Source: Pedobacter sp. PLR (GTDB taxonomy: Bacteria; Bacteroidota; Bacteroidia; Sphingobacteriales; Sphingobacteriaceae). Taken from it: DNA of 64,000 bases. The DNA lies in contig NZ_JAPIVQ010000006.1 of assembly GCF_026239675.1 (NCBI RefSeq), forward strand, positions 186,001-250,000. Reading direction: 5' to 3'. Below are positions 44,786-53,383 of this stretch, one piece after another. The position numbers and the translations under genes are program-made. Under the pieces are notes generated by a model. That model saw only the letters and a list, made by a program, of their open reading frames with translations, searched no databases and was not told the origin of the DNA. The first letter of the stretch is position 1; each line of letters begins with the position of its first letter.

Positions 44786-45853
44786 CTATTTCCCGTTAAT
44801 TACTGGTTTTAACATTTCGATATACAACTTAATTCCTTCTTCTACTTCATTTACAAACACATATTCGTCTGCCATATGAGAGCGTGCAGAATCACCAGGC
44901 CCGACTTTCAAAGAAGGGATGCTCAATAGCGCCTGATCAGAAGTTGTCGGAGAACCATAAGTTGTTCTGCCTAATGCAATTCCGGAAAGCACAATCGGAT
45001 GTTCCTTATCAATTGAAGAAGGCTTCAAACGAACTGACCTTGGCGTAACCTTGCAATCCACATTTGTTCTGATAATTTTCAAAACCTCTTCATTTGCATA
45101 GGCATCGGTTACCCTCACATCTACGGTAAACGTACAAGTTGCGGGTACTACATTATGCTGAGAGCCTGCATTGATAATCGTCACCGACATTTTCAAAGGG
45201 CCAAACATTTCCGATACCTTAGAAAAACGGTAATTGCGGAACCAATCTATATCTTTCAAAGCTTTATAAATCGCATTGTCGCCTTCTTCGCGGGCGGCAT
45301 GGCCTGCCTTTCCGGTAGTCACACAATCTAAAACCAGCAAACCGCGTTCTGCGATCGCTAAATTCATTAAAGTAGGCTCCCCTACGATTGCAAATTCCAG
45401 TTCACCAAGTTCCGGAAGCACATACTCCAGACCGTTATTTCCGGAGATTTCCTCCTCTGCGGTAGCTGCCAGACACACATTATAACTTAAACCCTCCTGC
45501 TCATAGAAGTAAAGAAAGGTTGCTATAAGCGAAACAAGGCATCCTCCTGCATCATTACTCCCCAATCCATACAATTTACCGTCTTCAACGGTTGGCGCGA
45601 AAGGATCGCGTGTATAGCCCGAATTTGGCTTCACCGTATCATGATGCGAATTTAAAAGCATGGTTGGCTTTTTCGGATCAAAATGCTTGTTGTAAGCCCA
45701 CACATTATTCAATTTGCGCAGAGTTTTTATGTCGCGCGTCTGCAAAAACTGTTCAATTACATCAGCGGTCTGATCTTCTTCTTTAGAAAATGAGGAGATG
45801 CTAATCAATTGTTTCAACAGTTCTAAACTATCTTTTTGCAGTTGTTCTATCAT
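44786..45853 (-). CDS. argE: M20-family deacylase, N-acylornithine deacetylase
   Basis: 355 residues. Metal site residues in NSHHDTVKP and GSNDAGGC, the catalytic Glu pair in ATAEEEISG, the dimerisation domain, and the late His region. M20 enzymes of this type release ornithine from N-acetyl- or N-succinylornithine, or citrulline from its N-acyl form. With an N-acylornithine carbamoyltransferase in the same locus, N-acylcitrulline is the likely substrate. Last gene of the argB-proC-argE block; proC stops 6 bases upstream. Confidence 0.88.
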   Translation of the reverse strand: MIEQLQKDSLELLKQLISISSFSKEEDQTADVIEQFLQTRDIKTLRKLNNVWAYNKHFDPKKPTMLLNSHHDTVKPNSGYTRDPFAPTVEDGKLYGLGSNDAGGCLVSLIATFLYFYEQEGLSYNVCLAATAEEEISGNNGLEYVLPELGELEFAIVGEPTLMNLAIAERGLLVLDCVTTGKAGHAAREEGDNAIYKALKDIDWFRNYRFSKVSEMFGPLKMSVTIINAGSQHNVVPATCTFTVDVRVTDAYANEEVLKIIRTNVDCKVTPRSVRLKPSSIDKEHPIVLSGIALGRTTYGSPTTSDQALLSIPSLKVGPGDSARSHMADEYVFVNEVEEGIKLYIEMLKPVINGK

Positions 45854-45859
45854 AATTTT

Positions 45860-46678
45860 TTATTCTTTGGTATATAAAGCGCCGGCTTTTTGTGCCGACA
45901 GCTTGATGCCTTTAATCAAAGAGGAGCTAAAGCCATTGTGCTCCATCTCATTTAATCCGGCAATGGTACAGCCTTTCGGCGAAGTTACTTTATCTATTTC
46001 CTGTTCCGGGTGCGACTGCATCTGTAACAGCAGGTCTGCGGCTCCTTTTGCCGTCTGAACCGCCATTTTCAACGCTTCATCCGCATGGAAACCTATTTCT
46101 ACCCCTCCTTGCGAAGCGGCCCTGATCCCCCTTAAAAAGAAAGCAATTCCACAGGCACAAAGTGCTGTAGCGGCTGTCATTAAGTCTTCATTTATTTTCA
46201 CTACCGCACCTACGGTTTCAAACATTCGGGTTACCTCTTCCATATATTCGGCAGAAGCCTGATCGGTAGCAATGCAAGTCATGGACTGTCCGATGGCGAT
46301 GGCCGTATTTGGCATTGCACGAACCACCTGTGCTTCTTCGCCCAGTTTACTTCTGATGTCTGCGCAGCTGACACCGGAGGCCACCGAGATAAAAAGATGT
46401 TTTTTCAGGTCTACCGCAGGGCGAATCTGATCCATTAACTGGTTCAACTGCTGGGGCAAAACTGCCAGCACAATCACGTCTGCATGCGCAACAACTGCCG
46501 CATTATCGCCACTAACGATAAAGCCTTGTTCCACAAAGGGGGCTAAATTGTCGATGTTTCTCCTGGTCAAACTAATCTGACCCGGGCTTGCATAATTTGC
46601 TTTCACTAGTCCCCTGGCCAAAGAAATGCCGATATTTCCGCTTCCTAAAATGGCGATATTGCCGTTAAACTGTTTCAT
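45860..46678 (-). CDS. proC: Pyrroline-5-carboxylate reductase
   Basis: 272 residues. Rossmann start NIAILGSGNIGISLARGL, the central AMPNTAIAIGQSMTCIA, and the C-terminal proline-binding helices with VTSPKGCTIAGLNEME. Reduces pyrroline-5-carboxylate to proline with NAD(P)H. Placed between argB and argE, which suggests joint control of proline and arginine made from glutamate; the enzyme is not needed for arginine itself. Confidence 0.92.
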   Translation of the reverse strand: MKQFNGNIAILGSGNIGISLARGLVKANYASPGQISLTRRNIDNLAPFVEQGFIVSGDNAAVVAHADVIVLAVLPQQLNQLMDQIRPAVDLKKHLFISVASGVSCADIRSKLGEEAQVVRAMPNTAIAIGQSMTCIATDQASAEYMEEVTRMFETVGAVVKINEDLMTAATALCACGIAFFLRGIRAASQGGVEIGFHADEALKMAVQTAKGAADLLLQMQSHPEQEIDKVTSPKGCTIAGLNEMEHNGFSSSLIKGIKLSAQKAGALYTKE

Positions 46679-46725
46679 CTTTAATATGGTTGGTTGGTTG
46701 ATTGATTGTAGGTGTTCAAAGGTAG

Positions 46726-47514
46726 TTAAATGATTAAACGGGTTCCAAAACCCTGTTCATTTAACTGAGGAAGCTCATCAGCCTTGCCGATATAAACCGC
46801 GTTCACTCCTTTTTTTATCGCTTCAAAGGCATTGTGTAATTTCGGAATCATTCCGCCGGATACGACCCCTTCGGACTTTAATCCTTCAAACTCCTGCATT
46901 CTGATCTCAGGAACTAAGGAATTATCATCCTCTATATCGCGCATCACGCCTCTTTTTTCAAAACAGTACACCAATACGGTATCGTATAAATCAGACATTG
47001 CTACGGCTACCGCAGAAGCAATTGTATCCGCATTGGTATTTAACAACTGACTTTCGCCATCATGCGTAATCGCACATAAAACGGGTACTAATCCAGCTTT
47101 CATCAGACTATCTAAGGTTCCGGAATCCACAGAATGGTCATCCAGGTCACCTACAAAACCATAGTCAATATCTTTTACGGGGCGTTTAACCGCCTTGATG
47201 ATGTTTCCATCGGCACCGGTAAGGCCGATTGCATTACAACCTTTCGCCTGCAATTGTGCCACCATATTTTTGTTAATCAGACCGGCGTACACCATCGTTA
47301 CGACTCTCAGCGTTTCAATATCTGTAATGCGCCGGCCTTCTACCATTTTCGCTTCTATGCCAAGGGAAACTCCAAGTTCAGTCGCAATTTTACCCCCTCC
47401 ATGAATTAAAATCTTATCTCCGGGAAGCGCATTAAAGTCCAGTAAGAACTGATGCAGTTTCTCCGAATTGTCAATTACATTTCCGCCGATTTTAATTACA
47501 CTTAGTTTCTTCAT
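46726..47514 (-). CDS. argB: N-acylglutamate kinase
   Basis: 262 residues from the ATG at 47512-47514 (MKKLSVIKIGGNVID); an earlier in-frame start would add 27 residues that run into the repeat element. Amino-acid kinase fold with IKIGGNVI, ILIHGGGKIATELG, GLTGADGN and the closing GGMIPKLHNAFEAIKKGV. Phosphorylates N-acetyl- or N-succinylglutamate, second step of the pathway. It is cut off from the upstream arg genes by a terminator and the hairpin element, so a separate promoter is likely but not identified. Confidence 0.93.
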   Translation of the reverse strand: MKKLSVIKIGGNVIDNSEKLHQFLLDFNALPGDKILIHGGGKIATELGVSLGIEAKMVEGRRITDIETLRVVTMVYAGLINKNMVAQLQAKGCNAIGLTGADGNIIKAVKRPVKDIDYGFVGDLDDHSVDSGTLDSLMKAGLVPVLCAITHDGESQLLNTNADTIASAVAVAMSDLYDTVLVYCFEKRGVMRDIEDDNSLVPEIRMQEFEGLKSEGVVSGGMIPKLHNAFEAIKKGVNAVYIGKADELPQLNEQGFGTRLII

Positions 47515-47540
47515 TTCTATTCCAAATTTTTTCCATATTT

Positions 47541-47670
47541 CAGCCCTTACAGGGCTGGTTACCTTTTTATTCCCGCAGATTTTTGTTTGTGGCAATTCAG
47601 GAACCCGGGATTACAAACCGGGAAAACACCTGAGGCTTTCCGTTAACACCGGACCTCAGTATTCCGGAAA
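47541..47670. repeat. REP-like cluster of small hairpins
   Basis: Non-coding stretch between argB and argF' with several palindromes: CAGCCCT TAC AGGGCTG (47541-47557), CCCGG...CCGGG (47604-47622), and CTGAGG...CCTCAG (47630-47659) with TTTCCG/CGGAAA around it. Dense short palindromes of this kind resemble REP elements tied to TnpA-REP (RAYT) enzymes. That identity is inference; no copy elsewhere in the window was seen. Confidence 0.5.
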
Positions 47671-47689
47671 ACCAAGCCATATAAAAAAA

Positions 47690-47716
47690 GGGATGCCGGA
47701 TTTATTCCGGCATCCC
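47690..47716 (-). terminator. Terminator after argF'
   Basis: GGGATGCCGGA (47690-47700) pairs with TCCGGCATCCC (47706-47716). On the minus strand it is followed by T7, ten bases after the argF' stop, so it ends the GNAT-argG-C-D-F' transcript. Confidence 0.9.
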
Positions 47717-47725
47717 CTATGTCAT

Positions 47726-48688
47726 TTATAAATCTTCCAAAACTGCTTTCAGGACTGCCTGCGCGGCCCACAAGCGATTTCCTGCTTCCTGTATCACCAA
47801 AGAATTTGGTCCGTCCAATACTTCAGATGACAACTCCAGATCCCGGCGCACAGGCAAGCAATGCATCACTTTCGCATCATTTGTCACTTTTAGCCGCTCA
47901 TTAGTAATCATCCAACCTTCCGGGAAAGGCAGGACCTTTCCATATTGCTTATAGCTGGACCAGTTTTTCACATAGATATAATCGGCATCCTGCAAAGCCT
48001 CCTCTATATTATGACTGATATTCGCACCTGGCGTAAAATCCTTTGAAAGCTCATAACCTACCGGCTGCACAATTGTGAAATCCAGGATTCCCTCTTCTTG
48101 TGCTTTACACATCCATTCCGAAAAAGAATTCGGCACTGCTTGCGGCAAAGCCTTGATATGTGGCGCCCAGGCTAAAACTACTTTCGGCTTTTTGCTACCT
48201 TTCCAGGTTTCTTTTATCGTTACCAGATCCGCCAGACTTTGTAAAGGGTGACGCGTAGCACTTTCCAGACTTACTACCGGAACGCCGCAATAGCTGATAA
48301 ATTTATTAAAAAACTCTTCGTTATAATCTTCTTCCCTGTTCACTAACTTCGGAAAAGAACGTAATCCCAATACATCACAATACTGCCCCATTACAGCGGC
48401 AGCCTCCCTGATATGTTCTACAGTTGTACCGTTCATTACCACACCATCACGTGTTTCCAATGCCCAGCCTTCCTTGTCCATATTCATCACCATCACATTC
48501 ATACCCAGATTCAAGGCAGCTTTTTGCGTACTTAAGCGGGTGCGCAAGCTAGGGTTCAGAAAAACCAGACCTAAAGTCTTGTTCTTTCCTAATTCCTGAT
48601 GCGCATAAGGGTCCTTTTTCAAGGCCAATGCCGCTTCTACTAACTCTTTGATGTCTTCAACATCATTTACTGAAGTGAATTGTTTCAT
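47726..48688 (-). CDS. argF': N-acylornithine carbamoyltransferase (acetyl or succinyl)
   Basis: 320 residues. The carbamoyl phosphate site SLRTR is at residues 47-51, with RHPLQSLADL, WAPHIKALPQAVPNSF, KNWSSY and HCLPVRRDLE, all typical of N-acylornithine transcarbamylases and not of ordinary ornithine enzymes. Makes N-acylcitrulline. The known specificity position (Glu92 in Xanthomonas, acetyl; Pro90 in Bacteroides fragilis, succinyl) aligns with Val90 here in NGTTVEH, so the acyl group cannot be called. It starts one base after the argD stop. Confidence 0.93.
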   Translation of the reverse strand: MKQFTSVNDVEDIKELVEAALALKKDPYAHQELGKNKTLGLVFLNPSLRTRLSTQKAALNLGMNVMVMNMDKEGWALETRDGVVMNGTTVEHIREAAAVMGQYCDVLGLRSFPKLVNREEDYNEEFFNKFISYCGVPVVSLESATRHPLQSLADLVTIKETWKGSKKPKVVLAWAPHIKALPQAVPNSFSEWMCKAQEEGILDFTIVQPVGYELSKDFTPGANISHNIEEALQDADYIYVKNWSSYKQYGKVLPFPEGWMITNERLKVTNDAKVMHCLPVRRDLELSSEVLDGPNSLVIQEAGNRLWAAQAVLKAVLEDL

Positions 48689-48689
48689 C

Positions 48690-49826
48690 TTATGATCCTG
48701 TTAATGCAGTTTTAAAATGGGTTAAGAACTGATCTGCCTGTGCTTTTGTTAAATTCAAAGCCGGCAACAATCTGATTACATTAGGCTTAGCCTCACCAGT
48801 AAAGATATGGTGCTTAAACAACAAATCTTTCTTTACGTTTGGCAAGCTTTCCGGAAGTTCGATCCCGATCATCAGACCACGACCACGAACCTCTTTTACC
48901 CCTTCAATTTTCTGAAGTTCCGAAATCAGATAGGTACCAATTTCTGCTGCATTTTTCATCAGCTGATCCTGATCCATAATCTCCAGTACTGCCAGAGCAG
49001 CGGCACAAGCCAGGTGATTACCACCGAAAGTAGTGCCTAACATCCCATGCCATGGTTTAAATTTCGGAGCGATAGAGATTCCGGCTACCGGAAAACCATT
49101 GCCCATTCCTTTTGCCATCGTATACACATCAGCTACTACGCCGGCATAATCATGAGCATAGAATTCCCCTGTTCTGCCATAGCCACATTGTACGCTATCG
49201 GCGATATAAAGGGCATCATACTGATCGCAAAGCGAACGGATCTTTTGAAGGAAGCTTACAGAAGCCTCTTTAATGCCACCCACACCTTGAATACCTTCAA
49301 TAATTACGGCGCAAACCTCGTTTCCGAAGGATGCAAAAGCTGCCTCTAAAGCTGCCTCGTCATTATGAGGAAGGAAAACAACATTTTCCGTTTCATTAAC
49401 CGGTGCAATAATTTTAGGGTTATCAGTAGCGGCAACTGCTAAGGAAGTTCTTCCGTGGAAGGCGCCTTTGAAGGCAATAATTTTTTTACGACCGTTATAG
49501 AAAGATGCTAATTTCAAGGCATTTTCATTTGCTTCTGCGCCTGAATTACATAAAAACAGCTGATAATCTACTTTTCCAGATACTTTTCCCAGCTTTTCAG
49601 CCAGTTCTACCTGCAAAGGAATTTTAACGGAATTAGAATAAAAACCTACTTTATTCAACTGATCGGTCAGTCTTTTCACATAGTGAGGGTGGGTATGACC
49701 GATAGAAATCACGGCATGGCCGCCATAAAGGTCTAAATATTCCTGGCCATCGGCATCCCAAACGGTGCTACCTGCGGCTTTTACGATTTCAATATTGTTT
49801 AACGGGTATACGTCAAATAAGTTCAT
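48690..49826 (-). CDS. argD: N-acylornithine aminotransferase
   Basis: 378 residues, class III PLP aminotransferase. NSGAEANENALKLAS, the FKGAFHGRTSLAVAAT block, IEGIQGVGGI, DSVQCGYGRTG, the cofactor lysine in MAKGMGNGFPVAG and GTTFGGNHLACAAAL are all present. Converts N-acylglutamate semialdehyde to N-acylornithine. Third-last gene position in the GNAT-argG-argC-argD-argF' operon. Confidence 0.94.
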   Translation of the reverse strand: MNLFDVYPLNNIEIVKAAGSTVWDADGQEYLDLYGGHAVISIGHTHPHYVKRLTDQLNKVGFYSNSVKIPLQVELAEKLGKVSGKVDYQLFLCNSGAEANENALKLASFYNGRKKIIAFKGAFHGRTSLAVAATDNPKIIAPVNETENVVFLPHNDEAALEAAFASFGNEVCAVIIEGIQGVGGIKEASVSFLQKIRSLCDQYDALYIADSVQCGYGRTGEFYAHDYAGVVADVYTMAKGMGNGFPVAGISIAPKFKPWHGMLGTTFGGNHLACAAALAVLEIMDQDQLMKNAAEIGTYLISELQKIEGVKEVRGRGLMIGIELPESLPNVKKDLLFKHHIFTGEAKPNVIRLLPALNLTKAQADQFLTHFKTALTGS

Positions 49827-49898
49827 TTTTCAAAGGTTTGAATAGGTGATCAAAAGATTAAACGGTTCCTGAACAACGTTCAGTACAGCGGGATTTAA

Positions 49899-50870
49899 TT
49901 AAAACCCTGCTGCTTTAAGCGCCAGACCCTGCCGCTCTTCCAGTCCAAAAATCAAGTTCATATTCTGCACTGCTTGTCCGCTCGCCCCTTTTAATAAATT
50001 ATCGATGATACTGATCACAAACAGCTTATTGCCATGTTTTTCTACATGCACCAATGCTTTATTTGTGTTCACCACCTGTTTCAAATCTATATTTTTCTTA
50101 CTCACATGCGTGAAAGGATGTGCCGCATAGTATTCCTCATACAAGGTTTGCGCTTCCGCTGCTGTCAGCTCGCTTTCCACATACATGGATGCCAGAATTC
50201 CTCTTGGAAAATCCCCACGTTGTGGGATGAAATTCAGGACGCCATCAAAATTTGGGTCCATCTGTATCAGGCTTTCGCCGATTTCATTCAGGTGCTGGTG
50301 ATCAAAAGCTTTATAAATCGACAGATTATTATTTCTCCAGCTGAAATGAGAAGTTGCCGAAAGGCTTTGTCCCGCGCCGGTAGAACCGGTAGTTGCGTTC
50401 ACATGAACTTCTCCTTTTAACAAGCCTTTAGCCGCCAGTGGCAATAATCCCAACTGGATACAAGTGGCAAAGCAACCTGGATTTGCAATATAACCTGCGG
50501 TTTTAATGCGTTCGCGATTCAGTTCTGGTAAACCATAAACCCAATCTTCTCCCGCTGCAGCATTCAATCTAAAATCCTGACTCAAGTCAATAATTTTGAT
50601 CCCCGCAGCAACCGGATTGGCTTCTAAAAACTTCTTCGCATCGCCATGACCTACACATAAAAACAGCACATCAATATCCGAAGACAACTCACCTGTAAAA
50701 CGCAGGTCAGTATCTCCAAAAAGATCTGTGTGTACATCAGAGATCAGGTTTCCGGCGTTGCTTTTGCTATTTACAAAAACGATGTCCACCGAAGGGTGGT
50801 TGATCAGCAATCGCAGCATCTCACCACCGGTGTAACCGGCACCGCCAACGATTCCTGCTCTAACTCTCAT
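49899..50870 (-). CDS. argC: N-acyl-gamma-glutamyl-phosphate reductase
   Basis: 323 residues. NADP-binding GIVGGAGYTGGEMLRLL, and the catalytic Cys133 in NPGCFATC. The later segments TGSTGAGQ and PQRGDFPRG fit the family. Reduces the acyl phosphate made by ArgB. The start overlaps the end of argG by 11 bases, which implies coupled translation. Confidence 0.95.
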   Translation of the reverse strand: MRVRAGIVGGAGYTGGEMLRLLINHPSVDIVFVNSKSNAGNLISDVHTDLFGDTDLRFTGELSSDIDVLFLCVGHGDAKKFLEANPVAAGIKIIDLSQDFRLNAAAGEDWVYGLPELNRERIKTAGYIANPGCFATCIQLGLLPLAAKGLLKGEVHVNATTGSTGAGQSLSATSHFSWRNNNLSIYKAFDHQHLNEIGESLIQMDPNFDGVLNFIPQRGDFPRGILASMYVESELTAAEAQTLYEEYYAAHPFTHVSKKNIDLKQVVNTNKALVHVEKHGNKLFVISIIDNLLKGASGQAVQNMNLIFGLEERQGLALKAAGF

Positions 50871-52053
50871 CGCTGTTCACTTTGTGCCAGATCATCACCT
50901 GGTTACCAAAAATCTTAGAGAAACCTTTCACATCTTCACCACTCCATGCATTGTTCATTTCGCCGTAGCTACCGAATTTATTGCTCATTAAATCATGCGC
51001 AGACTCGATACCGATAATCTGGAAACGGTAAGGCAGCAATTCTACAAATACTTTTCCGCTTACTGTTTTCTGCGTATCGGCTAAGAAAGCTTCGATATTA
51101 CGCATAATCGGATCATGAAACTGACCTTCATGCAACCAGTTTCCATAAAAAGAACCCAATTGCTCTTTCCATGACAACTGCCATTTGGTCAAGGTATGTT
51201 TTTCTAAAGTATGGTGTGCTTTGATGATCACCATTGGCGCCGCAGCTTCAAAACCTACACGACCTTTGATACCGATAATGGTATCACCAACGTGAATGTC
51301 TCTTCCGATACCGTAAGGCTGTGCAATCGCCTGTAATTTTTGGATGGCTGCAACCGGAGCTAAAGTTTCTCCGTCGATACCTACCAACTCACCTTTTTCG
51401 AAAGTCAGCGCTAATTTACGTGGCTCCGTAACCGAAACCTGTGTTGGCCATGCTTCTTCAGGTAAAGTTTCATTAGAAGTTAAAGTTTCCTTTCCTCCTA
51501 CTGAAGTACCCCATAAACCTTTATTGATAGAGTATCTTGCTTTTTCCGCACTATATTCTACGCCATGATTGGCTAAATATTCTATTTCCGCTTCGCGGGA
51601 TAATTTCAAATCTCTGATTGGCGTGATGATTTCTACGTTCGGGATGATGATATTGAAAATCATATCGAAACGTACCTGATCATTTCCTGCACCGGTACTA
51701 CCGTGAGCAACATAATCAGCACCAATTTTTTTCACATAGTTCGCAATGGCTGTTGCCTGACTTACACGCTCTGCACTTACAGAAAGCGGGTATGTTGCAT
51801 TTTTCAACACATTACCGAACACTAAATATTTAACACAGCCATCATAATAATTGGCTGTTTCGTCTACTACCGCATGAGAAGCTACTCCTAAAGCGTAGGC
51901 ACGTTTCTCAATCTCTTTCAATTCTTCCTCAGAAAAACCACCAGTATTAACAATCACAGAGTGAACTTCCATTCCACGATCCTGTGCCAAATAAATACAA
52001 CAAAACGAAGTATCCAAACCTCCGCTAAAAGCTAAAACAACTTTTTTCTTCAT
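50860..52053 (-). CDS. argG: Argininosuccinate synthase
   Basis: 397 residues from the ATG at 52051-52053; an in-frame start 45 bases upstream would enter the GNAT gene. The ATP loop is AFSGGLDTSFC near the N-terminus, followed by HGSTGAGNDQVRF and SINKGLWGTSVGG. Joins citrulline and aspartate using ATP. Second gene of the operon, 13 bases after the GNAT stop. Confidence 0.96.
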   Translation of the reverse strand: MKKKVVLAFSGGLDTSFCCIYLAQDRGMEVHSVIVNTGGFSEEELKEIEKRAYALGVASHAVVDETANYYDGCVKYLVFGNVLKNATYPLSVSAERVSQATAIANYVKKIGADYVAHGSTGAGNDQVRFDMIFNIIIPNVEIITPIRDLKLSREAEIEYLANHGVEYSAEKARYSINKGLWGTSVGGKETLTSNETLPEEAWPTQVSVTEPRKLALTFEKGELVGIDGETLAPVAAIQKLQAIAQPYGIGRDIHVGDTIIGIKGRVGFEAAAPMVIIKAHHTLEKHTLTKWQLSWKEQLGSFYGNWLHEGQFHDPIMRNIEAFLADTQKTVSGKVFVELLPYRFQIIGIESAHDLMSNKFGSYGEMNNAWSGEDVKGFSKIFGNQVMIWHKVNSDES

Positions 52054-52066
52054 CTTAAAATAACAG

Positions 52067-52771
52067 CTATTTAAATAAAAAGGTAAACAATAATACAAGG
52101 GCTTTTAATCCCCCTTTTCCCGAAGGTTTAGGCTTTAACACCAGTCTTTGTTTGATGCGCATAAAGCGTTCATACAGTTTCGGCTTTCGCGCTAATTCTT
52201 CTGCAAATTTCTTTGCCACATCGTGCTTTTGCGTTGCAGGATCGTAGAGCATTGCGGTACACATGCAATTCTTACGTTCCTTCATCGTCAGGATTTCAAA
52301 GTTCACGCAACTTTGACACCCTTTCCAGAAATCTTCATCCTGGGTAAGTTCTGAGTAGGTAACCGGTTCATAGCCAAGGTCAGAATTGATCTTCATGACT
52401 GCCAGACCAGTGGTCAGGCCGAAAATTTTAGCTTTCGGATATTTCTGTCTGGAAAGTGCGAAGATTTTTTCTTTGATGGCATGGGCCAGTCCGGCCTTTC
52501 GGAATTTAGGACTTACGATGAGGCCAGAGTTGGCCACAAATTGTCCATGACTCCAGGTTTCGATATAACAGAAGCCTGCCCAGCTTCCATCTTTATGGAA
52601 AGCGATGACAGATTTTCCATCCGAAATTTTACCTGCAACGTACTCCGGAGAGCGTTTAGCGATACCTGTACCACGTGCTTTGGCCGATTCGGCCATTTCT
52701 TCGCAAATTTCTTCGGCAAAGACACGATGTTCAGGAAGTGCAACCTGCACTATAAAATCGTTTGTATTCAT
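52067..52771 (-). CDS. GNAT acyltransferase, probable N-acylglutamate synthase
   Basis: 234 residues. A GNAT domain spans about 1-145, with the acyl-CoA loop RKAGLAHAIK at 91-100 and preceding strand FVANSGLIVSP. A C-terminal extension has four cysteines, C152-x2-C155 and C169-x-C171, then a basic tail ending in a hydrophobic stretch. First gene of the arg operon, so it most likely acylates glutamate; from memory, a GNAT at the same operon position in Bacteroides has been tied by mutant fitness to this first step. It is not homologous over its length to classical ArgA. Acyl donor (acetyl or succinyl) unknown. Confidence 0.8.
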   Translation of the reverse strand: MNTNDFIVQVALPEHRVFAEEICEEMAESAKARGTGIAKRSPEYVAGKISDGKSVIAFHKDGSWAGFCYIETWSHGQFVANSGLIVSPKFRKAGLAHAIKEKIFALSRQKYPKAKIFGLTTGLAVMKINSDLGYEPVTYSELTQDEDFWKGCQSCVNFEILTMKERKNCMCTAMLYDPATQKHDVAKKFAEELARKPKLYERFMRIKQRLVLKPKPSGKGGLKALVLLFTFLFK

Positions 52772-53383
52772 TAATAGGTTAACGAAAAAAAATAAATGTT
52801 CTGATTAATTGTTTTTTAAGAGGCAATCCTCTATGGAAATGTACTGAGGGTTACTCAGAAATGATTCAAATCCGGGGCGTGAAATTTTGCCGATTAGTGG
52901 TAACAGAAAATATGGGTCGCAAACGGACAATAAACAGACTTTTGGAAGCAATGTTCTTTGCTTCTACAATAGAAAGTTTATGTATAATTTGCTTAATCAT
53001 TTCTTGTGTCTGATACTTCTTTAAAATAGTTGAGGCGCAAAGGTTTAAATAAATATTGAGTTGTGCAATACGTTTTTAATTTTTTTACACTTTTACGTGA
53101 AAAAAGATTGAATTAAAAACGGAGTTCCCTGCTCTCCTTTCGCCGCTATAATTAATCAAAAATCAAGCCCCTTTTTCATGCTTTCTGTTTTTGACCTCCC
53201 TTTCTATTTTCAAGCCCATTTAAATGACAGAATAACAACGGTTTTTTAAAAATATGACCCATCCTGGTTTTAACTTATCGTTCAAAAATAAGCTAATAGA
53301 TAAAAGTATGACACCTATAAGCATTAAGTTTTCATTAATTTTTCAAAACCACTGAATCACATAAATGACTTAAAAACAACACA
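52772..53383. other. Long intergenic region with arg operon leader
   Basis: 612 bases without a credible gene. The half nearest the GNAT gene (52772-53037) would be transcribed as a leader of about 260 bases and contains small hairpins: AGAGG CAAT CCTCT (52819-52832), CTGAG GGTTA CTCAG (52844-52858) and GAAGCAA...TTGCTTC (52945-52964). The other half is AT-rich, downstream of the FAD oxidoreductase gene, and shows no clear terminator. Confidence 0.55.
53038..53068 (-). promoter_or_regulatory. Putative promoter of the GNAT-arg operon
   Basis: On the minus strand TTG (complement 53066-53068), 20 bases, then AACCTTTG (complement 53038-53045), one or two mismatches from TAnnTTTG, followed by CG. 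No better box lies nearer the gene. Confidence 0.4.
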
